Made by a program: the position numbers and the translations under genes. From contig NZ_BBNM01000001.1 in the NCBI RefSeq assembly GCF_000760595.1, positions 1-64,000 on the forward strand: a stretch of 64,000 nucleotides of DNA, read 5' to 3'. Shown here piece by piece: positions 56,220-64,000 of this stretch. Origin of the DNA: Acinetobacter soli (GTDB lineage: Bacteria > Pseudomonadota > Gammaproteobacteria > Pseudomonadales > Moraxellaceae). The notes beneath the pieces were generated by a model. It had not been told where the DNA came from. It made no database searches and worked only from the letters and a program-made list of their open reading frames with translations. The first letter of the stretch is position 1, and each line of letters opens with the position of its first letter.

Positions 56220-57071
56220 TTAACGACGTGTCATAAATGCTAGTCGTTCGAGTAACTGTACATCCTGTTCATTTTTAATCAATGCGCCATATAACGGAGG
56301 TATGGCCTTGGTACGATCATGATTACGTAAGATATCTTCAGGCATATCATCGGCCATAAGTAAGCTGAGCCAGTCGATCAGTTCTGAGGTAGAAGGTGGC
56401 TTCTTTAAATTAGGCACTTGTCTGAGTTTAAAGAAAATCTGAAGTGCTTCATTGACCAAGGTATTTGAGATCTGCGGAAAATGCACATCAATAATTTCGC
56501 GCATAGTCGCTTCATCTGGAAATTCAATATAATGAAAGAAGCAGCGGCGTAAAAATGCATCGGGTAATTCTTTTTCGTTATTCGAGGTAATAATCACGAT
56601 CGGACGTTGAATTGCACTAATCGTTTCACCAGTTTCGTACACGTAGAAAGACATTTTATCTAGTTCGTGCAGTAGGTCATTTGGAAACTCGATGTCGGCT
56701 TTGTCAATTTCATCAATCAACAACACACATCGCTCCTCGCTACGAAAAGCTTCCCATAATTTGCCAGGTTTAATATAGTTTTTTATATCATAAACACGAT
56801 CATCGCCTAACTGACTGTCACGCAAGCGAGAAACGGCATCATACTCGTAGAGGCCTTGCTGTGCCTTCGTGGTAGATTTGATGTGCCACGTAATGAGCTT
56901 CATGCCTAAACTTTGCGCGACTTCTTCTGCCAGCAAGGTTTTACCAGTGCCCGGTTCGCCCTTAATCAACAGCGGTTTTTGCAAAGCGCGCGCTGCTTTT
57001 ACTGCCAGTTTAAGACCTTCAGTTGCAATATACTGATCTGTACCCGTAAATTGTTGTGCGTCGACAGTCAT
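56220..57071 (-). CDS. MoxR-family AAA+ ATPase
   Basis: 283 residues. Walker A GEPGTGKT (about 38-45), Walker B LLIDEIDKAD (about 117-126), sensor-1 ITSNNEKELPDAFLRRCFF with the arginine finger region, and C-terminal lid. It is a short MoxR lacking extra domains. With the downstream VWA gene it forms a two-gene unit. The likely role is chaperone-type remodelling, as for other MoxR-VWA pairs (inference). Confidence 0.93.
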   Translation of the reverse strand: MTVDAQQFTGTDQYIATEGLKLAVKAARALQKPLLIKGEPGTGKTLLAEEVAQSLGMKLITWHIKSTTKAQQGLYEYDAVSRLRDSQLGDDRVYDIKNYIKPGKLWEAFRSEERCVLLIDEIDKADIEFPNDLLHELDKMSFYVYETGETISAIQRPIVIITSNNEKELPDAFLRRCFFHYIEFPDEATMREIIDVHFPQISNTLVNEALQIFFKLRQVPNLKKPPSTSELIDWLSLLMADDMPEDILRNHDRTKAIPPLYGALIKNEQDVQLLERLAFMTRR

Positions 57072-57089
57072 GTTTTACCTTTATTTTTA

Positions 57090-57479
57090 TTAAACAGAGG
57101 ATGTGTCCTTGTTCGCGCTATAGTTTGACCATAAATAGCCAATCAATAACCCAAGTCCTGTTACAAATAAAATTAAAGACAAATTTGCCCAAATAAGCGG
57201 TTGCTCTTTAGTGAGTACACCAAAAATCACACCAAAAATAGCAGGTGCAATTCCGGCATTCACTCCTTCAGAAATTGTGGGCGTGGCCAGTACGGCAAAC
57301 AGTACAATCCACGTTACGCCACCAATTAGTCGCGGTAAGCGTTTTGCGATACTGTACCAGCACCACAAAACAATTAGGGTTCCGCCCACATAAGCGGTTA
57401 TGGCAATGCTGTCTTCAGGAACTGAATCCAGCACTGAAAGTAAGCCGCTCCAAATTCCTGCAAGTTGTTCAAGCACCAC
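57090..57479 (-). CDS. Small membrane protein overlapping ycgL
   Basis: 129 residues if initiated at GTG 57477-57479 (the second GTG at 57474-57476 is equally possible). AGAGGGA lies just upstream, overlapping the last codons of ycgL by 11 bases. A longer frame reaching 57641 lies wholly inside ycgL and is not believed. There are about four membrane segments ([31 protein letters not shown], a Gly/Ala-rich [30 protein letters not shown]). No family is recognised. It is followed by moxR on the same strand. Confidence 0.68.
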   Translation of the reverse strand: MVLEQLAGIWSGLLSVLDSVPEDSIAITAYVGGTLIVLWCWYSIAKRLPRLIGGVTWIVLFAVLATPTISEGVNAGIAPAIFGVIFGVLTKEQPLIWANLSLILFVTGLGLLIGYLWSNYSANKDTSSV

Positions 57480-57774
57480 GTAATCCCTCTGGCTCATCAG
57501 ATAAGTTGATAAACCCTTCTGGCGGCATTTGGATAAAAAAGCCTTTTGTTTCAAGTGAATCGAGGACATGCAAAACATTGACACGTGCAAGTTTGCGCGT
57601 TTGAGAAAGCTCAAGATGCATGACAAATGTCGGACGACCAAATGCCGTACGCAATGTTTCAGGTAAGATTTCTAAAGGATCTTTGCCTTCTACATCATCA
57701 TTTGGGTAATCTGGACGAGCTATATAAACGTACATCTCATCTTTCTTACTCGATCTGTAAATATCACAGTGCAT
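57469..57774 (-). CDS. ycgL: YcgL-domain protein
   Basis: 101 residues, matching the YcgL (DUF709) family: [23 protein letters not shown] start, [21 protein letters not shown], and the C-terminal [12 protein letters not shown] small conserved protein next to rnd or minC in many gammaproteobacteria; its biochemical role is unclear. It lies 90 bases downstream of rnd on the same strand, in the usual rnd-ycgL order. Confidence 0.9.
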   Translation of the reverse strand: MHCDIYRSSKKDEMYVYIARPDYPNDDVEGKDPLEILPETLRTAFGRPTFVMHLELSQTRKLARVNVLHVLDSLETKGFFIQMPPEGFINLSDEPEGLRGA

Positions 57775-57864
57775 AAATCACAACTCTCAAAACTCTAAAA
57801 AAGCATACATTAAAAAAATCAACAGATACATGAATGTTTTTCAACGCACCAGTCGTACCACATT

Positions 57865-59007
57865 TTAAATTTCTATCTTCATTTGCGTCGATAGATACTG
57901 TTCATCTTGTTGCAAAATCGCAATCAAAGGCTCGGTCAAAAGGCGATAGCGCCAGCCAAGCAGGTATTCGGGTAATTCATCTTCGTGGCGATGAAACACC
58001 ACATGTTGATACAACGCATTTAACCATTTCTTACGCAGCAAGACTTCTTTGGGTACCTGCGTTTCATTCACGACATTGTCAATCAATTGATTCATTTTAC
58101 TCGTAATTTCTTGAGATGAATGTCGGATTGGTCTGGCCATACGTAGTGGCCATTCGTGCTGCTCAGGTAAAAATTTGAGTAAATCTAGAATAGTTTTGCC
58201 ATGCTCTCGCACGATATTGGGACGGATATCCTTAACTTGCGACAACTGAAAGGTATTTTTTGGATTTTTTTCGACCAGATCAATCATGGTCGCATTTTTT
58301 AAGATAAAACTGCGTGGCTGGTTGATCGCCTTAATCAGTTGTTCACGCCACACAGTGAGTTGCTGTAACTGCATCAGTTGACGCCGCGAATGGCGATAAT
58401 TCGCAACATCGGTATACAGTAAATGCTGGGGTGTTTCGGTTCCAATTTCTTTGGTCAGATGCTGGCAGTCTTCGATCACGAAATCGCACAATTGTTTGGC
58501 TTGTAATTGCGCTTTGATTTCATCAGACAATTGTAAAATATAAAGCACGTCATTGGCGGCGTATTGGAGCTGTTCTTCACTGAGTGGTCTTGCGAGCCAG
58601 TCAGATCGGGTTTGGTCTTTTTCGATATCAATATTTAAAATGAGTTTGAGCGCGGCCTGATAACTCACTTGCAAACCATGGCCTAAAAAAGACAATCCCA
58701 CTTGGGTATCAAATACATTGTCTAGATATTTACGCTGCGCATAATGATAAATCAGATCGATATCTTCGCCGCAGGCGTGAAAAACGTTTTGCTCTGCTGC
58801 AAAAAGCTTATTCCAAAATTCACTTAAATCGAGTGTGGCCCCATCGAGTAAAAAGACAGTACCATTTAAATTGATTTGAAAAACACCTAATTTAGGCCAA
58901 AGCGTATCCACTTTGATGAACTCTGTATCCAGCCCATACACTGAACATTGGTTCATGATTGATAAAACATCAGCAAGTTGATCTTGCTGCTGGATAAACT
59001 GAAACAT
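57865..59007 (-). CDS. rnd: Ribonuclease D
   Basis: 380 residues from the ATG at 59005-59007 (GGGA five bases upstream). The frame extends 39 codons further but has no ribosome binding site and an untypical sequence. 3'-5' exonuclease for tRNA maturation. DEDDy residues are in GLDTEFI, HACGEDIDLIYH and YAANDVLYI (Tyr-type third motif). HRDC domain region at about 205-285 (FILKNATMIDLVEKNP). Confidence 0.94.
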   Translation of the reverse strand: MFQFIQQQDQLADVLSIMNQCSVYGLDTEFIKVDTLWPKLGVFQINLNGTVFLLDGATLDLSEFWNKLFAAEQNVFHACGEDIDLIYHYAQRKYLDNVFDTQVGLSFLGHGLQVSYQAALKLILNIDIEKDQTRSDWLARPLSEEQLQYAANDVLYILQLSDEIKAQLQAKQLCDFVIEDCQHLTKEIGTETPQHLLYTDVANYRHSRRQLMQLQQLTVWREQLIKAINQPRSFILKNATMIDLVEKNPKNTFQLSQVKDIRPNIVREHGKTILDLLKFLPEQHEWPLRMARPIRHSSQEITSKMNQLIDNVVNETQVPKEVLLRKKWLNALYQHVVFHRHEDELPEYLLGWRYRLLTEPLIAILQQDEQYLSTQMKIEI

Positions 59008-59225
59008 TTTTTCCCGATTTAGCCACAAGGTGCATTTAATATTCTGGCATATATATACCACTTCAATTGCAACTTTTGCCAGACAAACTATTCCTAATAT
59101 TTTATTTTTTAGACAAACCCACAAAATCGCTTATTTTATAAGCACATTCTTCATTTTATAGTGACCTGCACATTCTAAAATATGCAGGTTCAAATAGACC
59201 AAATGATAAAAATCATTCAAAAAGA

Positions 59226-59822
59226 CTATTTCATTTGCATTCGATTATGCACAGCCTGACTCAGGGTATGGCTATCGACATATTCAAGCTCACCGCCTTG
59301 AGGTACACCTTGTGCAATGCGTGTCATATGGATCGGTAAATGCTTGGTGGCTTCGAGCAAATAGTGCGCAGTTGCCTGACCTTCTACCGTTGCATTGGTT
59401 GCTAGAATCACTTCTTCAATTTCACCCTGACTCAAACGGTGAATCAGTTGCGGAATACCGATTTCTTCAGGCCCAATACCATCTAGAGGCGACAGATGCC
59501 CACCCAATACATGATATTTACCGCGAAAGCTTCCGCTTTGCTCTATGGCCATGACATCTGCGGGTGATTCCACCACACAGAGTACCTGCCCGTCACGTTC
59601 ATTAGATAAGCAAATATCACAGACCTCATTTTCAGTCAGTGAATTGCAAATACGACAGGCATGAATATGACTTGAGGCTTCATGTAGCGCATGAGACAGC
59701 GCAAACGCGCCTTCTCTATTTTTCATGAGCAGATGCAAAGCCATGCGCTGAGCCGATTTCGGCCCAACACTTGGTAAAATTCGCAGTGCTTGAACAAGTT
59801 GTTCAAATCGATCGCTAAACAC
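59226..59822 (-). CDS. recR: Recombination mediator RecR
   Basis: 198 residues. Helix-hairpin-helix start (LVQALRILPSVGPKSAQRMA), zinc finger C-x2-C...C-x2-C in CRICNSLTENEVCDIC (about 58-73), and Toprim domain with VVESPADVMAIEQ. It clamps DNA with RecO/RecF to load RecA at gaps. It lies 13 bases after ybaB, the standard ybaB-recR pair. dnaX, which usually precedes them, is not here. Confidence 0.97.
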   Translation of the reverse strand: MFSDRFEQLVQALRILPSVGPKSAQRMALHLLMKNREGAFALSHALHEASSHIHACRICNSLTENEVCDICLSNERDGQVLCVVESPADVMAIEQSGSFRGKYHVLGGHLSPLDGIGPEEIGIPQLIHRLSQGEIEEVILATNATVEGQATAHYLLEATKHLPIHMTRIAQGVPQGGELEYVDSHTLSQAVHNRMQMK

Positions 59823-59835
59823 GCTTTATGGGTCC

Positions 59836-60165
59836 TTAAAATAAACCAGATAGGCCAGGCGGTAAGCCCATGCCTGCATTTGCACCTTTCATTTTTTCTT
59901 CTGCAACTGCTTCAGCTTGACGTACCGCGTCGTTTACCGCAGCAGCGATTAAGTCTTCAATCATGTCAGGTTCATCTTGTAGCAGATCCGGACTAATCTC
60001 GATACGTTTGACAACAAAACGGCCTGTCATGGTCACTTTAACTAAACCACCACCCGCTTCTGCCTGTACTTCGGTTTTTGCAAGCTCTTCTTTGGCCTTT
60101 TTGGTATTGGCTTCCATATCTTTTTGCATGCGCTGTGCTTGCTGCATAAGCATATTAATGTTCAT
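59836..60165 (-). CDS. YbaB/EbfC-family nucleoid-associated protein
   Basis: 109 residues, the usual length. Helical arms ([20 protein letters not shown]) around a central beta region ([18 protein letters not shown]) that binds DNA as a dimer. Located directly upstream of recR. The ATG overlaps no other gene; metZ stops 45 bases further right. Confidence 0.94.
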   Translation of the reverse strand: MNINMLMQQAQRMQKDMEANTKKAKEELAKTEVQAEAGGGLVKVTMTGRFVVKRIEISPDLLQDEPDMIEDLIAAAVNDAVRQAEAVAEEKMKGANAGMGLPPGLSGLF

Positions 60166-60209
60166 CGGGATTCCTCCAAAAACAGTAAATTTGTTTGACT
60201 GTATATAAA

Positions 60210-61400
60210 TTAGATCAGATCAAGTCCGCGTTCGATATCACGGATGATATCAGATACATCTTCCAACCCCGCAGATAAACGAATCAAACCTTCTTGAATA
60301 CCTGCGGCCTGTTTCGCTTCAGGCGATAATTTACCATGGGTTGTGGTTGCAGGATGCGTAATCGTCGATTTGGCATCACCAAAGTTACCTGTAATTGAAA
60401 TAAATCGAGTGTTATCGATTACTTTCCACGCACCTTCACGGCCACCTTTCACCACAAAAGAAACAATGCCACCAAAACCTTTTTGCTGCTTGGCTGCACG
60501 TTCATGACCAATATGCTCTGGTAAACCCGCATAATAGACTTTTTCCACTTTCTCATGTTGGTTGAGCCATTCCGCGATTTTTTGTGCATTTTCACAATGC
60601 ACTCTCATTCTGAGTTTCAGCGTTTCAAGCCCTTTAAGGAAAATCCATGCGTTAAAAGGACTCATCGATGGCCCTAATGTACGTACCACGCCAAAGACTT
60701 CCTCAAGCAACTTATGGCTACCTGTGACTGCACCACCTAATGCACGGCCTTGCCCATCGATGTATTTGGTTGCAGAGTAGATCACCAAATCTGCCCCTAA
60801 TTTGAGGGGCTGTTGCAATACAGGTGTACAAAAGCAATTGTCGATCACCAGCATGGCATTTTGTGAATGAGCAATTTCTGACAATGCGGGAATATCAGCA
60901 ACCTCAGCTAACGGGTTCGATGGCGACTCTGCAAATAAGATTTTTGTTTCAGGACGTAAGGCATTTTTCCATGTATCCATGTCGTTTAAATCGACAAAGG
61001 TAACCTCTACACCGAATTTTGCGATGTACTTTTCAAACAAAGCCACAATTGAACCAAAAACGGCACGCGAACAAATGACATGATCGCCCGCTTTTAAAAA
61101 TGCCATACAAACTGACAAAATTGCGCCCATTCCCGAGCTAGTCGCAATCGCACGTTCTGCACCATCCATTGCCGCTAGACGCTTTTCAAACATGGCCACC
61201 GTTGGATTGGTAAAACGAGAATAAATATTGCCCGACACTTCACCTGAAAATTTTGATGCCGCTTCAGCTGCATTTTTATAAACAAAAGATGACGTCAAAT
61301 AAATCGGCTCGGCATGTTCGCCTTCAAAGCTGCGGTTATGACCGGTTCGAATGGATAATGTGTCTACTTGATATTCTAATTCATCGTCATGGCTATGCAT
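60210..61400 (-). CDS. metZ: O-succinylhomoserine sulfhydrylase (PLP)
   Basis: 396 residues from the ATG at 61398-61400 (TGAGAG seven bases upstream). The frame extends to 61487 but the extra 29 residues have no ribosome binding site and look non-coding. Makes homocysteine directly from O-succinylhomoserine and sulfide. The PLP lysine is in [18 protein letters not shown], and the DGQGR loop is typical of MetZ rather than MetB/MetC. The N-terminal tail ([19 protein letters not shown]) is also MetZ-like. Feeds methionine synthesis with metF and ahcY elsewhere in the window. Confidence 0.95.
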   Translation of the reverse strand: MHSHDDELEYQVDTLSIRTGHNRSFEGEHAEPIYLTSSFVYKNAAEAASKFSGEVSGNIYSRFTNPTVAMFEKRLAAMDGAERAIATSSGMGAILSVCMAFLKAGDHVICSRAVFGSIVALFEKYIAKFGVEVTFVDLNDMDTWKNALRPETKILFAESPSNPLAEVADIPALSEIAHSQNAMLVIDNCFCTPVLQQPLKLGADLVIYSATKYIDGQGRALGGAVTGSHKLLEEVFGVVRTLGPSMSPFNAWIFLKGLETLKLRMRVHCENAQKIAEWLNQHEKVEKVYYAGLPEHIGHERAAKQQKGFGGIVSFVVKGGREGAWKVIDNTRFISITGNFGDAKSTITHPATTTHGKLSPEAKQAAGIQEGLIRLSAGLEDVSDIIRDIERGLDLI

Positions 61401-61530
61401 TGCTGTGCTCTCAGTCTTAAGACCGCTCATATAAAAATGCCAACATTTTGAGCGTGTCATGTATTTAAGGTCAAGGTAAAAGATCAATTAATCGCTTAGA
61501 CTGCATCCAAACCCTTTCGGATTTTGGAAA

Positions 61531-62637
61531 ATGCAAAGAATGGATTCACTCAAATCCCTTATTCACAACCAGCAGATCAAGCTTAAACATCTTTCGGCTC
61601 GACTCTTTAGGGAAGAATCTCTCGTTATTTCTCAAACTACGCCTTATCAGGTGATTGGTGAGTTTGGGCAAACACGCATCCGCTATTATGCAGCAAGCAC
61701 CAAACGATATAAAGAACCTCTGGTTTTTGTTGCACCGCTTGCCATCAACATGGCCATTTACGATCTTTATCCGTATCGCTCATTGATTCGTTACTTTCAA
61801 GAAAACGGATTTGATATCTACCTGATTGACTGGGGCCGTTTAAGCTATCGTGATCGACATCTGAATTTTTTATCGTTCATCGATGACGCCCTACCGCGTT
61901 ATTTAAAGATGATTTGCACACATGCCAAAAGTGATCAGGTGTCGTTGCATGGCTGGAGTATGGCTGGGATTTTTGTCATGCTCTATAGTGCCTTGCATCA
62001 TGCGAAGCATGTAAAAAACCTGATTGTACTGGGAAGCCCTATCGATAGTTATGCCTCGGGAAGAATTGGCAAGCTGTATCGTTTTGTCCATAACACCATC
62101 CAAAAAAATCCGTCTCTTGAACGTCGCATTTATGCGGGTTTACCCAAAAAACTGATTCATACGCCGGGCGTGTTAAATGCGTTGGGATTTAAAATTTTAG
62201 ATCCTAAAGGCTGGATTGATGGTCACGTACAGTTACTTAAAAATCTTGAAAGCAAAAAACTGGTTCAGGAGCATGCCACACTGAGTCACTTTTTAAATAA
62301 CATGATTGATTATCCGGGGGGAATCAATCAGGACATGCTATTTAATGTTTGGCTACAAAATCCATTAAAAGATGGCAAAATTCAGCTTAAAAATACCATA
62401 GTCGATCTAAAGAATATTGATTGCGCGCTTTTGGTGGGTGCAGGTCGTTCCGATCAGCTCGTCACAGCAGACGCGGTAAAACCATTAATTAAATTGACAA
62501 ACAGTACAGATGTCACGTTTACTCTTATTCCGGGTGGACATCTGGGTTTGATGTCGAGCCAAGCCAGTTCCGAAGAGTTTTGGCCGCAGTTTAAAGATTG
62601 GTTAATACAACGTTCAACGCAAATAAAGAAAGAGTAA
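61531..62637 (+). CDS. PHA-synthase-like alpha/beta hydrolase with serine nucleophile
   Basis: 368 residues. Overall pattern is that of PhaC/PhaE-type polyhydroxyalkanoate synthases (PLVFVAPLAINMAIYDL, FDIYLIDWG, late GSPIDSYASGRIGKLYR and GRSDQLVTADAVKPL, GGHLGLM). At the nucleophile position it has G-W-S143-M-A-G instead of the GxCxGG cysteine of true synthases. It is therefore more probably an esterase, depolymerase or thioesterase. A complete hydrolase triad (S143, D in GAGRSDQL, H in PGGHLG) can be proposed. It is divergent from metZ. Confidence 0.82.
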   Translation: MQRMDSLKSLIHNQQIKLKHLSARLFREESLVISQTTPYQVIGEFGQTRIRYYAASTKRYKEPLVFVAPLAINMAIYDLYPYRSLIRYFQENGFDIYLIDWGRLSYRDRHLNFLSFIDDALPRYLKMICTHAKSDQVSLHGWSMAGIFVMLYSALHHAKHVKNLIVLGSPIDSYASGRIGKLYRFVHNTIQKNPSLERRIYAGLPKKLIHTPGVLNALGFKILDPKGWIDGHVQLLKNLESKKLVQEHATLSHFLNNMIDYPGGINQDMLFNVWLQNPLKDGKIQLKNTIVDLKNIDCALLVGAGRSDQLVTADAVKPLIKLTNSTDVTFTLIPGGHLGLMSSQASSEEFWPQFKDWLIQRSTQIKKE

Positions 62638-62641
62638 ATCT

Positions 62642-63514
62642 ATGATTCAATCAGTTGCATTTATCGGTTTAGGCGCTATGGGATATCGTATGGCGTCGCA
62701 TTTACCGAAGCATTTTGACACGGTCTATGTATGGAATCGAAACTTTGAAAAAGCCAAACAACACGCCAATGAGTATGGTACTCAGGCAGTTGAACTTGAA
62801 CAGGCTGTACAAGCCGATGTTATTTTTTCATGTTTACCTACTAGTACAGATGTCGAAAACCTGATTGAATCGTTACAACTTAAACCTGGCACTATCTGGG
62901 TAGATTGTACCAGTGGCGTGCCAGACTCAGCGCGCACCTTGTCTGAAACACTTAAAGCCCAAAATGTAGATTATCTCGATGCACCAGTGAGCGGTCAGAC
63001 CATTGGCGCCGAAAATGCAACACTTACCGTGATGGTCGGTGGTGATGCCGCTGCCTTTGAGCGTGCCTATCCGGCGATGCAAGCGATTGGTAAATTGATC
63101 AAACATGTAGGTACATCTGGTGCGGGCTTTGCCGTGAAGGCCGTCAACAACATGTTGCTTGCAGTTAACCTGTGGTCAGTGGCAGAAGGATTTACTGCAC
63201 TCAAAGCCCACGGCGTTAATTTAAATGAAGCGCTAGACTGCATCAATGCCTCAAGCGGAAAAAGTGGCGTGACTGAAACCGTGTTGCCTCAGCGTGTGTT
63301 AAATCGAAGCTTTCCGGTCACATTTGCACTTCCGCTCTTAGCAAAAGACACTGGAATTGCATTAGATTTACTGCAATCTGCAAAACTTCCTGCACCAGTG
63401 ATAGGATTAACGCAAAGCCTGATTCAAGCCGCAAGCGCAACAGCCGACGAAAATAGTGATTTTTCTGCGGCTGTAAAGTTTTATGAATCTTGGAGCAAAA
63501 TCACACTTGAATAG
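62642..63514 (+). CDS. Beta-hydroxyacid dehydrogenase (3-hydroxyisobutyrate dehydrogenase family)
   Basis: 290 residues. NAD(P) motif [14 protein letters not shown] (about 8-21), substrate motif [22 protein letters not shown] (about 117-138), and catalytic lysine in [14 protein letters not shown] (about 160-173). The family includes MmsB, GarR and GlxR; the exact acid is not decided by sequence. It starts four bases after the hydrolase stop, so the two are one operon. The pairing suggests a small hydroxyacid pathway, unproven. Confidence 0.9.
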   Translation: MIQSVAFIGLGAMGYRMASHLPKHFDTVYVWNRNFEKAKQHANEYGTQAVELEQAVQADVIFSCLPTSTDVENLIESLQLKPGTIWVDCTSGVPDSARTLSETLKAQNVDYLDAPVSGQTIGAENATLTVMVGGDAAAFERAYPAMQAIGKLIKHVGTSGAGFAVKAVNNMLLAVNLWSVAEGFTALKAHGVNLNEALDCINASSGKSGVTETVLPQRVLNRSFPVTFALPLLAKDTGIALDLLQSAKLPAPVIGLTQSLIQAASATADENSDFSAAVKFYESWSKITLE

Positions 63515-63596
63515 CCAAAATTTTAAAAGTCGCATGCTTTTACTATAAGCTATTCATACAAGTCATTTTTAGGTAAGAGAATCATCTAGTGTTCTT

Positions 63597-64000
63597 TTAC
63601 CTTTTTTTATTCTTTTCTGTCACCCAAAGGGTAATGACACCATCGACCACCAACACGCCATCGGCTGTGTGTGCCTGAACCTGAATTTCAAAATCACCCG
63701 TATGCCAATCTTGTGCAATCGAAGCGGTCAGCTTGATATCTGAATCGGCCTTCGCCAAATAACTGACTTGCATTCCTTTGGGTAACCAACGTAAATGTTT
63801 TGGAACAGATGCTTCTGCTAATACGCCCATTACAAATTCAAGTCCATTACAAATGGCAATCACGTGCACTGTACCAATATGATTTTCTAAAGATCTTCTT
63901 TTCTTGATATGGGCGATACAGCTTTGCGTATCTAAATGCTCAATCACAGGATCAACTGTTTTAAAATAAGGTGCGACCCGGCTCACTACTTTAGATAAAA
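63597..64000 (-). CDS. DUF4442-family hotdog-fold protein, N-terminus cut by window edge
   Basis: At least 134 residues of a hotdog-fold protein of the DUF4442/thioesterase-like family. The stretch FKTVDPVIEHLD, the helix start IGTVHVIAICNGLEFVMG, and the end LVVDGVITLWVTE match the fold. The frame stays open through position 64000 (reading LSKVVSRVAPYF), so the GTG at 63984-63986 is probably internal and the true start lies outside. Likely an acyl-CoA thioesterase relative, substrate unknown. Confidence 0.85.
   Translation of the reverse strand, partial: LSKVVSRVAPYFKTVDPVIEHLDTQSCIAHIKKRRSLENHIGTVHVIAICNGLEFVMGVLAEASVPKHLRWLPKGMQVSYLAKADSDIKLTASIAQDWHTGDFEIQVQAHTADGVLVVDGVITLWVTEKNKKR

Noticed and set aside
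57480-57641. N-terminal extension of the small membrane protein next to ycgL
   Set aside because: It would lie completely inside the ycgL coding sequence; a GTG with a Shine-Dalgarno sequence lies just before the ycgL stop.
59008-59124. 39-residue N-terminal extension of ribonuclease D
   Set aside because: No ribosome binding site at the far start; the GGGA before the ATG at 59007 fits and gives the family length.

Overview
The window is chromosomal DNA of an Acinetobacter-like gammaproteobacterium (Moraxellaceae). The basis is low-GC codon use and a set of recognisable genes: BlsA-like short BLUF photoreceptors, an SAH riboswitch in front of ahcY, a cydP-cydA-cydB-cydX-ybgE oxidase operon, metZ rather than metB, FadE, a two-domain MaeB, and ftsY divergent from a pair of M16 peptidases. 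No species call is possible from this alone.

Layout. 1-7300: the N-terminal half of ahpF, a three-gene operon with TelA-type proteins, glyA, a lipoprotein lipase and an ExoX-type exonuclease. 7300-10030: an A+T-rich, gene-poor stretch around tRNA-Arg(CCG), with a DUF2726 protein, a small membrane protein behind a strong hairpin, and short repeats. This is the most accessory-looking part. 10030-12000: two tandem BLUF photoreceptors, a flavin-binding stress protein and a small unknown. 12317-15519: an ABC exporter pair coupled to queF and a conserved unknown. 15643-18721: rodA, mltB and rlpA, a cell-wall elongation/remodelling cluster. 19190-23021: a Mpo1-like protein, a DUF3465 protein, tsf and rpsB with a probable S2 leader, then divergent map. 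23225-34636: an OmpW-family porin, a TauD-type dioxygenase, sthA, lipA, fadE, a CMD-family protein, a diguanylate cyclase and proP.

34695-42373: a C39-like protein, then ahcY (with promoter and SAH riboswitch) and metF. These link S-adenosylhomocysteine recycling to one-carbon supply, together with glyA and metZ elsewhere in the window. rsmE, maeB and cca follow. 42411-46154: a very A+T-rich leader with repeated half-sites, then the cytochrome bd oxidase operon including the tiny subunit genes cydP and cydX. 46193-49524: a GNAT acetyltransferase, a DUF2057 protein, a nitroreductase and ftsY. 49639-54916: the M16 pair, several small conserved unknowns and a CBS protein. 55020-61400: a VWA/MoxR pair, a small membrane protein, ycgL, rnd, recR, ybaB and metZ. 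61531-64000: a PHA-synthase-like alpha/beta hydrolase with a serine nucleophile, a beta-hydroxyacid dehydrogenase and a DUF4442 hotdog protein cut by the window edge.

No insertion sequence, prophage, CRISPR array, rRNA or integrase is visible. The best candidates for something undescribed are the TelA-like tandem operon, the attenuator-like hairpin at 9526-9566, the hairpin-rich RNA-like segment at 7345-7720, and the repeated GTTAATTCT palindromes upstream of and inside cydP.
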